A DNA stretch of 64,000 bases from Vibrio sp. Isolate34 (GCF_022397915.1 NZ_JAKEUO010000022.1:1-64000), one strand, 5' to 3'. Shown: positions 17,105 to 26,459, numbered from the stretch's first letter. The notes: a model not told the origin generated them from the letters alone. A program made the numbers and translations.

Positions 17105-17449
17105 ATGAAAACCTTATTTTCACTTTCAGCATTGTGCGTTGCACTGTTAAGTTCTGGCGTTCATGCGTCTGAGCGCGCAGACATAGGTTGGGATTTAATT
17201 GAGAAAGGTGCAATGGTAGTTGATGTCAGAACACCTGAGGAGTTCAAACAAGGGCATCTCGACAACGCCATTAACTACCCACTATCCGAGGTCGCAACTC
17301 ATTTCGCAAGCATAGATAAAGACCAACCGATTGTCTTGTATTGCCGTAGTGGTAACCGCTCAGGGCAAGCTTATCAATTCTTGCGAGCTCAAGGGTTTAC
17401 TCAAATCCACAACGCAGGTGGCTTGATTGAGATGCAGGAAAGCAAATAG
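17105..17449 (+). CDS. Periplasmic single-domain rhodanese
   Basis: A 114-residue exported rhodanese, PspE-like. The signal peptide ends near GVHASE; the fold carries the motif VVDVRTPEEF and the active-site loop LYCRSGNRS with the sulfur-carrying cysteine. Such enzymes move sulfane sulfur from thiosulfate or polysulfide to acceptors such as cyanide or thiols. AAGGAATAAACA precedes the ATG. It lies just downstream of nrfA and is convergent with nrfG; a link to nitrite reduction, for example sulfur-haem chemistry, is only suggested by position. Confidence 0.88.
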   Translation: MKTLFSLSALCVALLSSGVHASERADIGWDLIEKGAMVVDVRTPEEFKQGHLDNAINYPLSEVATHFASIDKDQPIVLYCRSGNRSGQAYQFLRAQGFTQIHNAGGLIEMQESK

Positions 17450-17488
17450 CTAAAAACAAACGATTAACGACTAGCGATTATGCCAAGC

Positions 17489-18118
17489 TTAACGGATCAT
17501 CTGTTTGGCTTGGTTGATCGAATGAATAATTGAGACACGATCAATTCCCTTCTGATTAGAGTCGAGAATTTGAGTCCAAGCATCGATCGCTTGTTGATAG
17601 CGCATACTGATGAAGTGATCGGTCGCGATTAACATCAAGGCTGTTCGATCGTTCGGATCAAGATCCATAGATTGTTCTAGCAGTCTGTTTACTTCATCAC
17701 TCATCGCTTGTGAACCGAGGTAATAAAGTGCGGTGGCTTTAGCGGAATACAAGCCTGAAGGTGCTTGAGGATCTAAACGAATCGCGTAATCGTAGCAGGT
17801 AAACGCCGCATCAAACTCCCCTTTCTGCATATAAACACCACCAAGCTTAAACCATAAATCAGATTGATTCGGGTCTTGCTTAAGGCTTTGTTGCAACTCA
17901 TCTTGGAAATCTGTTGTGGTGTAACTTGCGTTGTCACTGGAAGGAGGCTGAGGCAGCTCTTGCTTCATTTGAAACCAGATAATGCCACTGAGTAGCACTG
18001 CGGTGAGTGATATAAGAAGGTTCCCCTTAAGGCTACTACTGTTTTTGTTTGATGCAACGACAATCACCACCAAAAATAGGCTCATCAATAACAAAGCAAC
18101 CAGTAACCAGATATCCAT
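17489..18118 (-). CDS. nrfG: NrfG/CcmI-type TPR protein
   Basis: A 209-residue membrane-anchored protein with two short N-terminal membrane segments (MDIWLLVALLLMSLFLVVIVV and a second around residues 35-50) and a periplasmic TPR region (for example SDLWFKLGGVYMQKGEFDAA and PSGLYSAKATALYYLG). The TPR domain binds the C-terminal tail of apo-NrfA and presents it to the NrfE-NrfF lyase. ATG at 18118 has GGGAGAG upstream; the frame is open 18 codons further but that segment is basic and unlike the family. It lies apart from nrfE-nrfF, on the other side of nrfA. Confidence 0.82.
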   Translation of the reverse strand: MDIWLLVALLLMSLFLVVIVVASNKNSSSLKGNLLISLTAVLLSGIIWFQMKQELPQPPSSDNASYTTTDFQDELQQSLKQDPNQSDLWFKLGGVYMQKGEFDAAFTCYDYAIRLDPQAPSGLYSAKATALYYLGSQAMSDEVNRLLEQSMDLDPNDRTALMLIATDHFISMRYQQAIDAWTQILDSNQKGIDRVSIIHSINQAKQMIR

Positions 18119-18228
18119 TTTACTCTCCCTTTTTATCCGCCCATTCACTCTACCTCTTTCGCCACGAAGCAAACTTGATCAAGGTATAGCTATTGGTATT
18201 TAACGATTCTCCACAAACTACAGACAAT

Positions 18229-18258
18229 AAAAAACCGAGCACTTAGGCCCGGTTTTTC
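18229..18258 (-). terminator. Terminator after gyrA, possibly bidirectional
   Basis: AAAACCGAGC and GCCCGGTTTTT pair with a short loop and are flanked by A and T runs, so it can act on both strands. It lies 34 bases past the gyrA stop. Confidence 0.8.
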
Positions 18259-18291
18259 AATAGTAAGCTTAATTACTTAGCGTAATTGAGA

Positions 18292-20961
18292 TTACTCAGT
18301 GTCTTGCTCGCTATCACTTTCAGAGTCAGAAGCATCTGATGCTTGCTCTTCACTTGATTCAGAAGCCACTGTTCCTTCTGCATTAACTGCTTCAGCATTT
18401 GCTTCTTCAGCTTCGCCTTCTACAATCTCAGCTTCTTCTACTTCGTCGATACGTTGTAGAGCTACAACGTTCTCGTCTTCAGCAGTACGAATCAGTGTTA
18501 CACCTTGAGTGTTACGACCAACTTGGCTTACTTCCGCTACGCGAGTACGTACTAGTGTACCTGCGTCGGTGATCATCATCATTTCATCGCCTTCTTCAAC
18601 TTGAACAGCGCCAACTACTGGGCCATTACGTTCAGAGACTTTGATAGATACTACACCTTGCGTTGCACGGCCTTTCGTTGGGTATTCAGCTAGCTCAGTA
18701 CGCTTACCGTAACCGTTTTGAGTCACAGTTAGGATATCGCCTTCGTTAGAAGGAACAATCAGTGAAACCACTTGATCGTCTTCTGGAAGCTTCATACCAC
18801 GAACACCAGAGGCAGTACGGCCCATTGCACGTACTTTGTCCTCGTTAAAGCGAACAACTTTGCCCGATTTAGAGAACAGCATGATGTCGCTATCACCGTT
18901 AGTGATGTCAACGCCGATCAGTGAATCGTCGTCACGTAGGTTAACAGCGATTAGGCCGTTAGCACGTACGTTTGCGAATTGATCCAGAGATGTCTTCTTA
19001 ACAGTACCGTCGCCTGTTGCCATGAAGATGAATTTCTCGTTAGAGAACTCAGAAACAGGCAGGATAGCCGTAATACGCTCACCTTCTTCTAGAGGAAGAA
19101 TGTTCACAATAGGCTTACCACGAGCAGTACGACTTGCTAATGGCAGTTGGTAAACTTTCAGACGGTATGTCTTACCACGAGTAGAGAAACATAGGATGTT
19201 ATCGTGAGTATTAGCAACAAGCAGACGCTCAATGTAATCCTCATCTTTCATCTTAGTTGCACTCTTACCTTTACCACCACGACGCTGAGCTTCGTAGTCG
19301 CTTAGGATTTGGTACTTAACGTAACCTGCGTTAGAAAGCGTTACTACAACGTCTTCTTGAGCAATCAGCTCTTCCATGTCGATGTCATGAACTGCAGCTG
19401 TGATTTCTGTACGACGCTCGTCGCCATAGATTTCACGTACCGCTTCAAGTTCTTCACGGATAACTTCCATCAAACGCTCAGTGCTTGCAAGAATGTGCAT
19501 TAGCTCAGCGATTTCTTCTAGAAGTGCTTTGTACTCGTCTAGAATCTTCTCGTGCTCTAGGCCAGTTAGGCGGTGAAGACGAAGTTCTAGAATAGCTTGT
19601 GCTTGTGTTTCCGTTAGGAAGTATTGGCCATCGCGGATACCGTATTGGTCTTCCAACCAATCAGGGCGAGCCGCATCAGTACCTGCACGCTCAAGCATTG
19701 AAGCTACGTTACCAAGATCCCAACCACGAGACACTAAACCAACTTTAGCTTCTGCTGGTGTTGGAGCGCTCTTGATCAGTTCAATGATTTCATCAATGTT
19801 AGCAAGTGCTAGAGACAATGCTTCAAGGATGTGTGCACGGTCGCGCGCTTTCTTCAGTTCGAAGATAGTACGACGAGTCACAACTTCGCGACGGTGGTCT
19901 ACGAAGCACTTAAGCATGTCTTTGATGTTGAACAACTGTGGTTGACCGTTGTTCAACGCAACCATGTTGATACCGAAAGTCGTTTGCAGTTGAGTTTGAG
20001 CGTATAGGTTATTAAGAACCACTTCGCCTACTGCATCACGCTTACATTCAATAACAATACGCATACCGTCTTTATCAGACTCGTCACGTAGTGCACTGAT
20101 GCCTTCTACTTTCTTATCTTTAACCAGTTCAGCAATCTTCTCGATCAAACGAGCTTTGTTTACTTGGTAAGGGATCTCAGTAACGATAATGGTTTCTTTA
20201 CCATTCTTCTCTACTTCGATATCCGCTTTTGAACGCATGTAAACCTTACCGCGGCCAGTCTTGTATGCATCTACGATGCCTTTACGACCACTGATAAGTG
20301 CTGCTGTTGGGAAGTCAGGACCAGGGATATAGTCCATTAGCTCATCAATAGTGATATCTTCATTATTGATAAATGCTAAACAGCCATCAACAACTTCACC
20401 AAGGTTATGTGGTGGGATGTTGGTAGCCATACCTACTGCGATACCAGAAGCACCGTTTACCAATAGGTTAGGAATTTTTGTAGGAAGTACTGCTGGAATT
20501 TGTTCTGTACCATCGTAGTTCGGTACGTAATCCACAGTTTCCTTATCAAGGTCAGCCAGGAGCTCGTGAGCAATTTTCGCCATACGAACTTCGGTATAAC
20601 GCATTGCAGCCGCGGAGTCGCCATCGATAGAACCAAAGTTACCTTGGCCATCAACTAGCATGTAACGCAGTGAGAACGGTTGCGCCATACGAACAATAGT
20701 ATCGTATACAGCACTATCACCATGTGGGTGGTATTTACCGATTACATCACCTACTACACGAGCAGACTTTTTATATGGTTTGTTCCAATCATTACCTAGT
20801 ACATTCATCGCGAACAAAACGCGGCGGTGTACAGGTTTTAGGCCATCACGCACATCTGGAAGGGCACGACCAACGATGACGGACATCGCGTAGTCTAGGT
20901 ATGAACCTCTAAGCTCATCTTCAATATTTACGGGCGTGATCTCTTTCGCTAGATCGCTCAT
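18292..20961 (-). CDS. gyrA: DNA gyrase subunit A
   Basis: DNA gyrase A, 889 residues, the DNA-cutting subunit that introduces negative supercoils with GyrB. The active-site tyrosine is in AAMRYTE. The quinolone-resistance region reads HPHGDSAVYDTIVRMAQ with Ser and Asp at the E. coli 83 and 87 positions, so it is of the quinolone-sensitive type. Six beta-pinwheel blades with the GyrA-box QRRGGKG are present. The C-terminal tail is long, strongly acidic and serine-rich, as in other Vibrio. It is divergent from ubiG. Confidence 0.98.
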   Translation of the reverse strand: MSDLAKEITPVNIEDELRGSYLDYAMSVIVGRALPDVRDGLKPVHRRVLFAMNVLGNDWNKPYKKSARVVGDVIGKYHPHGDSAVYDTIVRMAQPFSLRYMLVDGQGNFGSIDGDSAAAMRYTEVRMAKIAHELLADLDKETVDYVPNYDGTEQIPAVLPTKIPNLLVNGASGIAVGMATNIPPHNLGEVVDGCLAFINNEDITIDELMDYIPGPDFPTAALISGRKGIVDAYKTGRGKVYMRSKADIEVEKNGKETIIVTEIPYQVNKARLIEKIAELVKDKKVEGISALRDESDKDGMRIVIECKRDAVGEVVLNNLYAQTQLQTTFGINMVALNNGQPQLFNIKDMLKCFVDHRREVVTRRTIFELKKARDRAHILEALSLALANIDEIIELIKSAPTPAEAKVGLVSRGWDLGNVASMLERAGTDAARPDWLEDQYGIRDGQYFLTETQAQAILELRLHRLTGLEHEKILDEYKALLEEIAELMHILASTERLMEVIREELEAVREIYGDERRTEITAAVHDIDMEELIAQEDVVVTLSNAGYVKYQILSDYEAQRRGGKGKSATKMKDEDYIERLLVANTHDNILCFSTRGKTYRLKVYQLPLASRTARGKPIVNILPLEEGERITAILPVSEFSNEKFIFMATGDGTVKKTSLDQFANVRANGLIAVNLRDDDSLIGVDITNGDSDIMLFSKSGKVVRFNEDKVRAMGRTASGVRGMKLPEDDQVVSLIVPSNEGDILTVTQNGYGKRTELAEYPTKGRATQGVVSIKVSERNGPVVGAVQVEEGDEMMMITDAGTLVRTRVAEVSQVGRNTQGVTLIRTAEDENVVALQRIDEVEEAEIVEGEAEEANAEAVNAEGTVASESSEEQASDASDSESDSEQDTE

Positions 20962-21252
20962 AGAGCCATTTTCCCTCTATAGTCAGATCGTATTTTTGAA
21001 TACGTATAAGACCGAAAAATATAACACAAATTTACCTACGGAGGCATCACTTTCCCTCTCCTTTTACCATCTTGTGACCCTTGTAGCCAATCAATTGATG
21101 AGAAATTGCACCTCCGCATCATATCTTGCTGAAACATGGTCACTTTACATCCAATAAACTAGCAAAATTGTAGATCTTCTGGTCAGGGCGAAAAGGCAAG
21201 TTATAATGCCTGCAATTTCATGGATGCATTATTTAACTTGGAAATGCCGATT

Positions 21253-21966
21253 ATGACTAAATCACAGAACGTAGACCCAGCAGAAATCAAAAAATTCGAA
21301 GACATGGCGTCGCGCTGGTGGGATCTGGAAGGCGAGTTTAAGCCTCTACATCAAATCAACCCACTACGCCTAAATTACGTGCTAGAAAAAACCGAAGGTT
21401 TATTTGGTAAGAAAGTACTCGACGTTGGCTGCGGTGGCGGCATTTTGGCTGAAAGCATGGCTGTTGAGGGCGCAGTAGTCACTGGCCTAGATATGGGTAA
21501 GGAACCACTAGAAGTGGCGCGTCTTCACGCATTAGAAACAGGCACCAAGCTAGATTACATCCAGAGCACCATCGAAGACCATGCAGAACAGAACCCGCAA
21601 ACTTACGATGTGGTGACGTGTATGGAAATGCTAGAGCACGTTCCTGATCCACAATCTGTGATTAGCGCATGTTCAAAACTAGTGAAACCGGGTGGTCATG
21701 TGTTCTTCTCTACCTTGAACCGTAACTTCAAATCTTATCTGTTCGCTATTGTTGGCGCAGAGAAGCTGCTTAAGATTGTTCCTGAGGGCACTCACGAGCA
21801 CGAGAAGTTCATTCGCCCTGCAGAACTTATCAAGATGATTGATAACACACCACTGCAAGAGCTAGGCATCACTGGCCTACACTATAACCCACTGACTGAC
21901 AGCTACCGTTTGGGCCACAATGTCGATGTAAACTACATCGTTCACACTCAAAATTTCGCCCAATAA
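21253..21966 (+). CDS. ubiG: Ubiquinone O-methyltransferase UbiG
   Basis: A 237-residue SAM-dependent methyltransferase that carries out both O-methylation steps of ubiquinone synthesis. The SAM-binding motif VLDVGCGGGILAE is at about residues 55-67, with motif ALEVARLHALET and post-motif EMLEHVPDP. The start ATG at 21253 begins MTKSQNVDPAEIKKFEDMA, matching the family; an upstream in-frame ATG at 21220 would add 11 residues. The gyrA-ubiG divergence is common in Gammaproteobacteria. Confidence 0.95.
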   Translation: MTKSQNVDPAEIKKFEDMASRWWDLEGEFKPLHQINPLRLNYVLEKTEGLFGKKVLDVGCGGGILAESMAVEGAVVTGLDMGKEPLEVARLHALETGTKLDYIQSTIEDHAEQNPQTYDVVTCMEMLEHVPDPQSVISACSKLVKPGGHVFFSTLNRNFKSYLFAIVGAEKLLKIVPEGTHEHEKFIRPAELIKMIDNTPLQELGITGLHYNPLTDSYRLGHNVDVNYIVHTQNFAQ

Positions 21967-22023
21967 CTGCTCGTATAATTACCAGTATCCCTACCGTAAA
22001 ACCTTTTGTAAAAAAGACTAATG

Positions 22024-22060
22024 AAAAGAGTTGCAATTAACATAAGTTTGCGACTTTTTT
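22024..22060 (+). terminator. Terminator after ubiG
   Basis: AGTTGCAA and TTGCGACT pair with one wobble around a 10-11-nt loop, followed by T6, about 65 bases past the ubiG stop. Confidence 0.7.
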
Positions 22061-22272
22061 CAGTCTAAATTTCGTGCGCTAGCTTCCATTTTGACCACCT
22101 AGATTTAATTTTAATCACCCAAAATCCATCGCTCATTTTGTCCAAAGATCAAGGGATTTTTTTTTATGGGAGTGCAAAAATAAAGCATCCTTAAAAGCCG
22201 ACTTTTATACAATCAAGTCACATCTAACCTCATCAGTTAGTGGTCACTTACAGTTTTTTTTCAATCCACCAC

Positions 22273-22281
22273 TTATCCACA
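22273..22281 (+). promoter_or_regulatory. Consensus DnaA box before nrdA
   Basis: TTATCCACA is an exact strong DnaA box, 203 bases upstream of the nrdA start. DnaA is known to control nrdAB in E. coli, so the site is plausible. Confidence 0.6.
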
Positions 22282-22318
22282 AGCAACCCAATTTCTTTAC
22301 CTTGAAAAATATCAGTTG

Positions 22319-22366
22319 TAGCACTATCTTGTAACCCAACAAACAAATGACCCCTATATGTTGTGT
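22319..22366 (+). promoter_or_regulatory. Pair of NrdR-like boxes
   Basis: The second box, CCCCTATATGTTGTGT (22351-22366), matches the NrdR consensus ACACTATATCTTGTGT at 13 of 16 bases. A weaker box (22319-22334, 9 of 16) lies 32 bases upstream, about three helical turns, the usual spacing of paired NrdR boxes. NrdR represses ribonucleotide reductase genes when dATP is high. Confidence 0.5.
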
Positions 22367-22483
22367 TTGAACTACAATGTATGGGTAGACCAAGATCACA
22401 AAGCCGAAACGTAATTTACAAAAATTACACAGAAATACACAAAAACACGGCCTTGTTCAGTTTTGTTAGGGAAATTAAGCAGA

Positions 22484-24766
22484 ATGAACCAACAACTTAC
22501 TGTTACCAAGCGTAACGGGCGCAAAGAAACGATCGATCTAGAGAAGATCCATCGCGTGATTACATGGGCAGCTGAAGGCTTGCACAATGTTTCTGTATCA
22601 CAAGTAGAATTGAAAGCTCACATTCAGTTTTACGATGGCATCACCACTACTGACATTCATGAGACTATCATCAAGTCGGCAGCGGATTTAATCTCTGAAG
22701 AGACTCCTGATTACCAATATCTAGCAGCACGTCTGTCTGTATTCCACCTACGTAAAAAAGCGTACGGCGAATACGAGCCGCCTGCATTATACGACCACGT
22801 TGCAAAACTGGTTGATATGGGTAAATACGATAGCCACCTAATGGAAGACTACACGAAAGCTGAGTTCGACGAGCTTGACGAGTACATCGACCACAAACGT
22901 GACTTAGACTTCTCTTACGCAGCGGTTAAGCAGCTTGAAGGTAAATACTTCGTGCAAAACCGTGTAACGAAAGAAATCTACGAGAGTGCTCAGTTCCTTT
23001 ACATTTTAGTTGCTGCGTGTCTATTCGCTAAGTACCCGAAATCGACTCGTCTTGACTACATCAAACGTTTTTACGACGCATCGTCTACGTTTAAGATTTC
23101 TCTACCTACACCGATCATGTCAGGTGTACGTACGCCTACTCGTCAATTCAGTTCTTGTGTACTGATCGAGTGTGGTGACAGCCTTGATTCTATCAACGCA
23201 ACAGCAAGCTCAATTGTTCGTTATGTATCTCAACGTGCTGGTATTGGTATCAACGCAGGTCGTATCCGTGCACTTGGTTCTGAGATCCGTAATGGTGAAG
23301 CGTTCCACACTGGCTGTATTCCTTTCTACAAATACTTCCAAACAGCAGTAAAATGTTGTTCTCAAGGTGGTGTTCGTGGCGGCGCAGCAACAGTGTTCTA
23401 CCCACTATGGCACGGTGAAGTTCAGTCTCTATTAGTACTGAAAAACAACCGCGGTGTTGAAGAGAACCGTGTTCGTCACATGGACTACGGCGTACAGCTG
23501 AACAAGCTTATGTACTCTCGTCTTGTTCAAGGTGGCAACATCAGCCTGTTCTCACCTTCAGACGTACCTGGCCTTTACGATGCGTTCTTCGAAAACCAAG
23601 ACCGTTTCGAAGAGCTATACGTTAAGTACGAAAACGATCCATCAGTGAAGCGTGAAACAGTAAAAGCGGTTGAGCTATTCTCTCTGCTAATGCAAGAGCG
23701 TGCTTCTACTGGTCGTATCTACATTCAGAACGTTGACCACTGTAATACACACAGCCCGTTTGATTCTGAAGTTGCCCCTGTTCGTCAATCGAACCTATGT
23801 CTAGAAATCGCGCTTCCTACTAAGCCGCTTTCTAACGTAGAAGATGACGAAGGCGAAATTGCACTTTGTACGCTTTCAGCGTTCAACCTTGGCGCAATCA
23901 ATGAACTTGACGACCTAGCAGAGCTTTCTGAGCTGGTTGTTCGTGCTCTAGATGCACTTCTTGATTACCAAGACTACCCGCTTCCAGCTGCATACAAATC
24001 GACAATGAACCGTCGTACTCTAGGTGTAGGTGTTATCAACTACGCATACTACCTAGCGAAGAATGGTGTTAAGTACTCTGATGGCAGTGCAAATGGCCTG
24101 ACTCACCGTACTTTTGAAGCGATTCAGTACCACTTGCTAAAAGCATCTGTTGAACTAGCGAAAGAGCAAGGTCGTTGCCCATCTTTCCACGAGACCAACT
24201 ACGCGAAAGGCCTACTGCCAATCGATACTTACAAGAAAGATATCGACTTAGTATGTGAAGAGCCATTGCACTACGATTGGGATTCTCTACGTGAAGAGAT
24301 CATGGAGCACGGTCTGCGTAACTCTACGCTAACAGCGCTTATGCCTTCTGAGACATCGTCTCAAATCTCGAACGCGACGAACGGTATCGAGCCACCACGT
24401 GGTTACGTATCAGTGAAAGCATCGAAAGACGGCATCCTGAAGCAAGTTGTTCCAGATTTCCTAAATCTAAAAGAGAACTACGAGCTGCTTTGGAACATTG
24501 GTTCTAACGACGGTTACCTACACCTAGTGGGTATCATGCAGAAATTCGTTGACCAAGCTATCTCTGCAAACACTAACTATGATCCAAGTGTTTACGACAG
24601 CGGTAAAGTACCAATGAAGAAGCTGCTTCAAGACCTACTAACAGCGTACAAGTACGGTGTTAAGACGCTTTACTACCATAACACTCGTGATGGTGCTAAA
24701 GACGACCAAGGCGATGCAGTTCAAGTGCCGGAAGAAGATTGTGAAGGCGGCGGTTGTAAGATCTAA
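22484..24766 (+). CDS. nrdA: Ribonucleotide reductase class Ia, large subunit
   Basis: The alpha subunit, 760 residues (E. coli 761). An N-terminal ATP-cone (TKRNGRKETIDLEKIHRV) provides overall activity control. Active-site cysteines are recognisable in SSCVLIECGD, the thiyl-radical cysteine in NLCLEI, and ALCTLSAFNLG; the C-terminal redox pair is CEGGGCKI. It reduces ribonucleoside diphosphates to deoxyribonucleotides. The start at 22484 (MNQQLTVTKRNG) agrees with the family. nrdB follows after a 103-base gap with a perfect hairpin. Confidence 0.97.
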   Translation: MNQQLTVTKRNGRKETIDLEKIHRVITWAAEGLHNVSVSQVELKAHIQFYDGITTTDIHETIIKSAADLISEETPDYQYLAARLSVFHLRKKAYGEYEPPALYDHVAKLVDMGKYDSHLMEDYTKAEFDELDEYIDHKRDLDFSYAAVKQLEGKYFVQNRVTKEIYESAQFLYILVAACLFAKYPKSTRLDYIKRFYDASSTFKISLPTPIMSGVRTPTRQFSSCVLIECGDSLDSINATASSIVRYVSQRAGIGINAGRIRALGSEIRNGEAFHTGCIPFYKYFQTAVKCCSQGGVRGGAATVFYPLWHGEVQSLLVLKNNRGVEENRVRHMDYGVQLNKLMYSRLVQGGNISLFSPSDVPGLYDAFFENQDRFEELYVKYENDPSVKRETVKAVELFSLLMQERASTGRIYIQNVDHCNTHSPFDSEVAPVRQSNLCLEIALPTKPLSNVEDDEGEIALCTLSAFNLGAINELDDLAELSELVVRALDALLDYQDYPLPAAYKSTMNRRTLGVGVINYAYYLAKNGVKYSDGSANGLTHRTFEAIQYHLLKASVELAKEQGRCPSFHETNYAKGLLPIDTYKKDIDLVCEEPLHYDWDSLREEIMEHGLRNSTLTALMPSETSSQISNATNGIEPPRGYVSVKASKDGILKQVVPDFLNLKENYELLWNIGSNDGYLHLVGIMQKFVDQAISANTNYDPSVYDSGKVPMKKLLQDLLTAYKYGVKTLYYHNTRDGAKDDQGDAVQVPEEDCEGGGCKI

Positions 24767-24786
24767 ACCGCAATAAACATTAAGAC

Positions 24787-24812
24787 CCCAGAGAAGAGTT
24801 ATCTTCTCTGGG
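24787..24812 (+). other. Perfect hairpin between nrdA and nrdB
   Basis: CCCAGAGAAGA (24787-24797) and TCTTCTCTGGG (24802-24812) form an 11-bp perfect stem with a GTTA loop. No U-tract follows. It may set the ratio of nrdA to nrdB message by pausing or RNA processing. Confidence 0.55.
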
Positions 24813-24869
24813 TTTAAAGCATTAACAGGGTCCGTTTTATTACGGGTCTTTAAAGGATTTGAGGCATTT

Positions 24870-26003
24870 ATGGCTTACAGTACTTTTTCTCAGCAAAAAA
24901 ATGACCAACTAAAAGAACCAATGTTCTTGGGTCAGTCGGTCAACGTGGCACGTTACGACCAACAGAAATTCGAAATTTTCGAAAAGCTTATCGAGAAGCA
25001 GCTTTCTTTCTTCTGGCGTCCAGAAGAAGTTGACGTGTCTAGCGACCGTATCGATTACAACAAGCTTCCTGAGCATGAAAAGCACATCTTCATCTCTAAC
25101 TTGAAGTACCAAACACTTCTAGATTCTATCCAAGGCCGTAGCCCGAACGTTGCCCTACTTCCATTGGTATCACTACCAGAAGTAGAAACTTGGATTGAGA
25201 CTTGGTCTTTCTCTGAAACAATTCACTCTCGTTCTTACACGCACATCATCCGTAACATCGTGAATGATCCAGGCGTAGTATTCGACGACATCGTTGAAAA
25301 CGAAGAGATCCTTAAGCGTGCTAAAGACATCGCTTTCTACTACGACGACCTAATCAAGCTAACGGCTGACTACCACCGCTACGGTGAAGGCAACCACAGC
25401 ATCAATGGCGAAGACGTTAAGATTTCACTTCACGACCTGAAGAAGAAACTTTACCTATGTCTAATGTCGGTAAACGCACTAGAAGCAATTCGTTTCTACG
25501 TAAGTTTCGCATGTTCATTTGCATTCGCTGAGCGTGAGCTAATGGAAGGTAACGCTAAAATCATCAAGCTAATCGCTCGTGATGAAGCGCTTCACCTGAC
25601 TGGTACTCAGCACATGATCAACTTGCTACGTAACGGTCAAGACGACTTCGCATTCATGCAAATTGCTGAAGAGTGCAAGCAAGAGTGTTTCGATCTGTTT
25701 AAAGAAGCCGCAGAGCAAGAGAAAGAGTGGGCAGAATACCTATTCAAAGACGGCTCTATGATCGGTTTGAACAAAGACATTCTTTGCCAATACGTTGAGT
25801 ACATTACCAACATCCGTATGCAAGCGGTTGGTCTAGGTACTGCTTACCCAGCAGCGACATCAAACCCAATCCCATGGATCAACGCTTGGTTATCTTCAGA
25901 TAACGTACAAGTTGCTCCACAAGAAGCTGAAATTAGTTCTTACCTAGTTGGTCAAATCGACAACGAAGTAAAAGCTGACGACTTTGAAGGATTTGAGCTG
26001 TAA
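24870..26003 (+). CDS. nrdB: Ribonucleotide reductase class Ia, small subunit
   Basis: The beta subunit, 377 residues, holding the di-iron/tyrosyl radical cofactor. The radical tyrosine is Tyr123 in the segment IHSRSYTHIIRN (Tyr122 in E. coli); the iron ligands lie in EVETWIETWSFSETIH and in ARDEALHLTGTQH. GAGG is 6 bases before the ATG. The stop overlaps the start of the ferredoxin gene (TAATG), so the two are co-translated. Radical transfer to NrdA uses the C-terminal tail. Confidence 0.97.
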   Translation: MAYSTFSQQKNDQLKEPMFLGQSVNVARYDQQKFEIFEKLIEKQLSFFWRPEEVDVSSDRIDYNKLPEHEKHIFISNLKYQTLLDSIQGRSPNVALLPLVSLPEVETWIETWSFSETIHSRSYTHIIRNIVNDPGVVFDDIVENEEILKRAKDIAFYYDDLIKLTADYHRYGEGNHSINGEDVKISLHDLKKKLYLCLMSVNALEAIRFYVSFACSFAFAERELMEGNAKIIKLIARDEALHLTGTQHMINLLRNGQDDFAFMQIAEECKQECFDLFKEAAEQEKEWAEYLFKDGSMIGLNKDILCQYVEYITNIRMQAVGLGTAYPAATSNPIPWINAWLSSDNVQVAPQEAEISSYLVGQIDNEVKADDFEGFEL

Positions 26004-26281
26004 TGCCAACAATCAAAATCAACAAGCTGACTTCGATTGAATCTAACCCTTCAAACACTCTGTTGGAAACAATGGAACAAGCTGGGTTAGAACCTGAATA
26101 CAACTGCCGAGATGGCCACTGTGGCGCATGCCGCTGTACGTTGGATTCTGGTGAAGTTGAGTACGTTGGTTTTGCTATGGCTTACACACAAGGCGATGAG
26201 ATTTTGCCATGCATCTGCAAAGCAAAAACCGATTTATCGCTGAGTAACGTGATTCACAGAAGCAAACAGAAGCGCGCCTAA
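26003..26281 (+). CDS. yfaE: YfaE-type 2Fe-2S ferredoxin
   Basis: A 92-residue plant-type [2Fe-2S] ferredoxin. The ligands are in CRDGHCGACRC and the last cysteine in LPCICKA. YfaE restores the NrdB cofactor by reducing the di-iron centre, and it is found directly after nrdB in many Gammaproteobacteria, here overlapping the nrdB stop by one base. Confidence 0.93.
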   Translation: MPTIKINKLTSIESNPSNTLLETMEQAGLEPEYNCRDGHCGACRCTLDSGEVEYVGFAMAYTQGDEILPCICKAKTDLSLSNVIHRSKQKRA

Positions 26282-26375
26282 GTCTATTCGGTTTAAGTTC
26301 GCCTGCTTAGTTTCATTTGCTTTCGCTTTAGAAGAATCACGTAAGTTCAAACGCTTCATCAGAGATGATAAGTAT

Positions 26376-26415
26376 TAAAAAGGGTCCGCCTCCTCTTGGA
26401 ATGCGGACCCTTTTT
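26376..26415. terminator. Bidirectional terminator between yfaE and napF-like
   Basis: AAAAAGGGTCCGC and GCGGACCCTTTTT pair over 13 bases with a 13-nt loop and A/T runs on both sides, so it can stop both the nrdAB-yfaE and the leftward napF-like transcripts. Confidence 0.9.
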
Positions 26416-26459
26416 CTATTCGTGTTTTTAGCTCTCAACCACCGAGCCAAACTAGATGG

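Larger units (their letters stand above)
21967..22483. other. ubiG-nrdA intergenic control region
   Basis: A 517-base spacer with no gene. After the ubiG terminator it is AT-rich. Its right half carries a perfect DnaA box (22273-22281) and two NrdR-like boxes (22319-22366), so it holds the nrdA promoter. Confidence 0.8.

Noticed and set aside
20936..21157. 73-residue frame between gyrA and ubiG
   Set aside because: Overlaps the gyrA start on the other strand, low-complexity composition and no ribosome site; the gap more likely holds divergent promoters.
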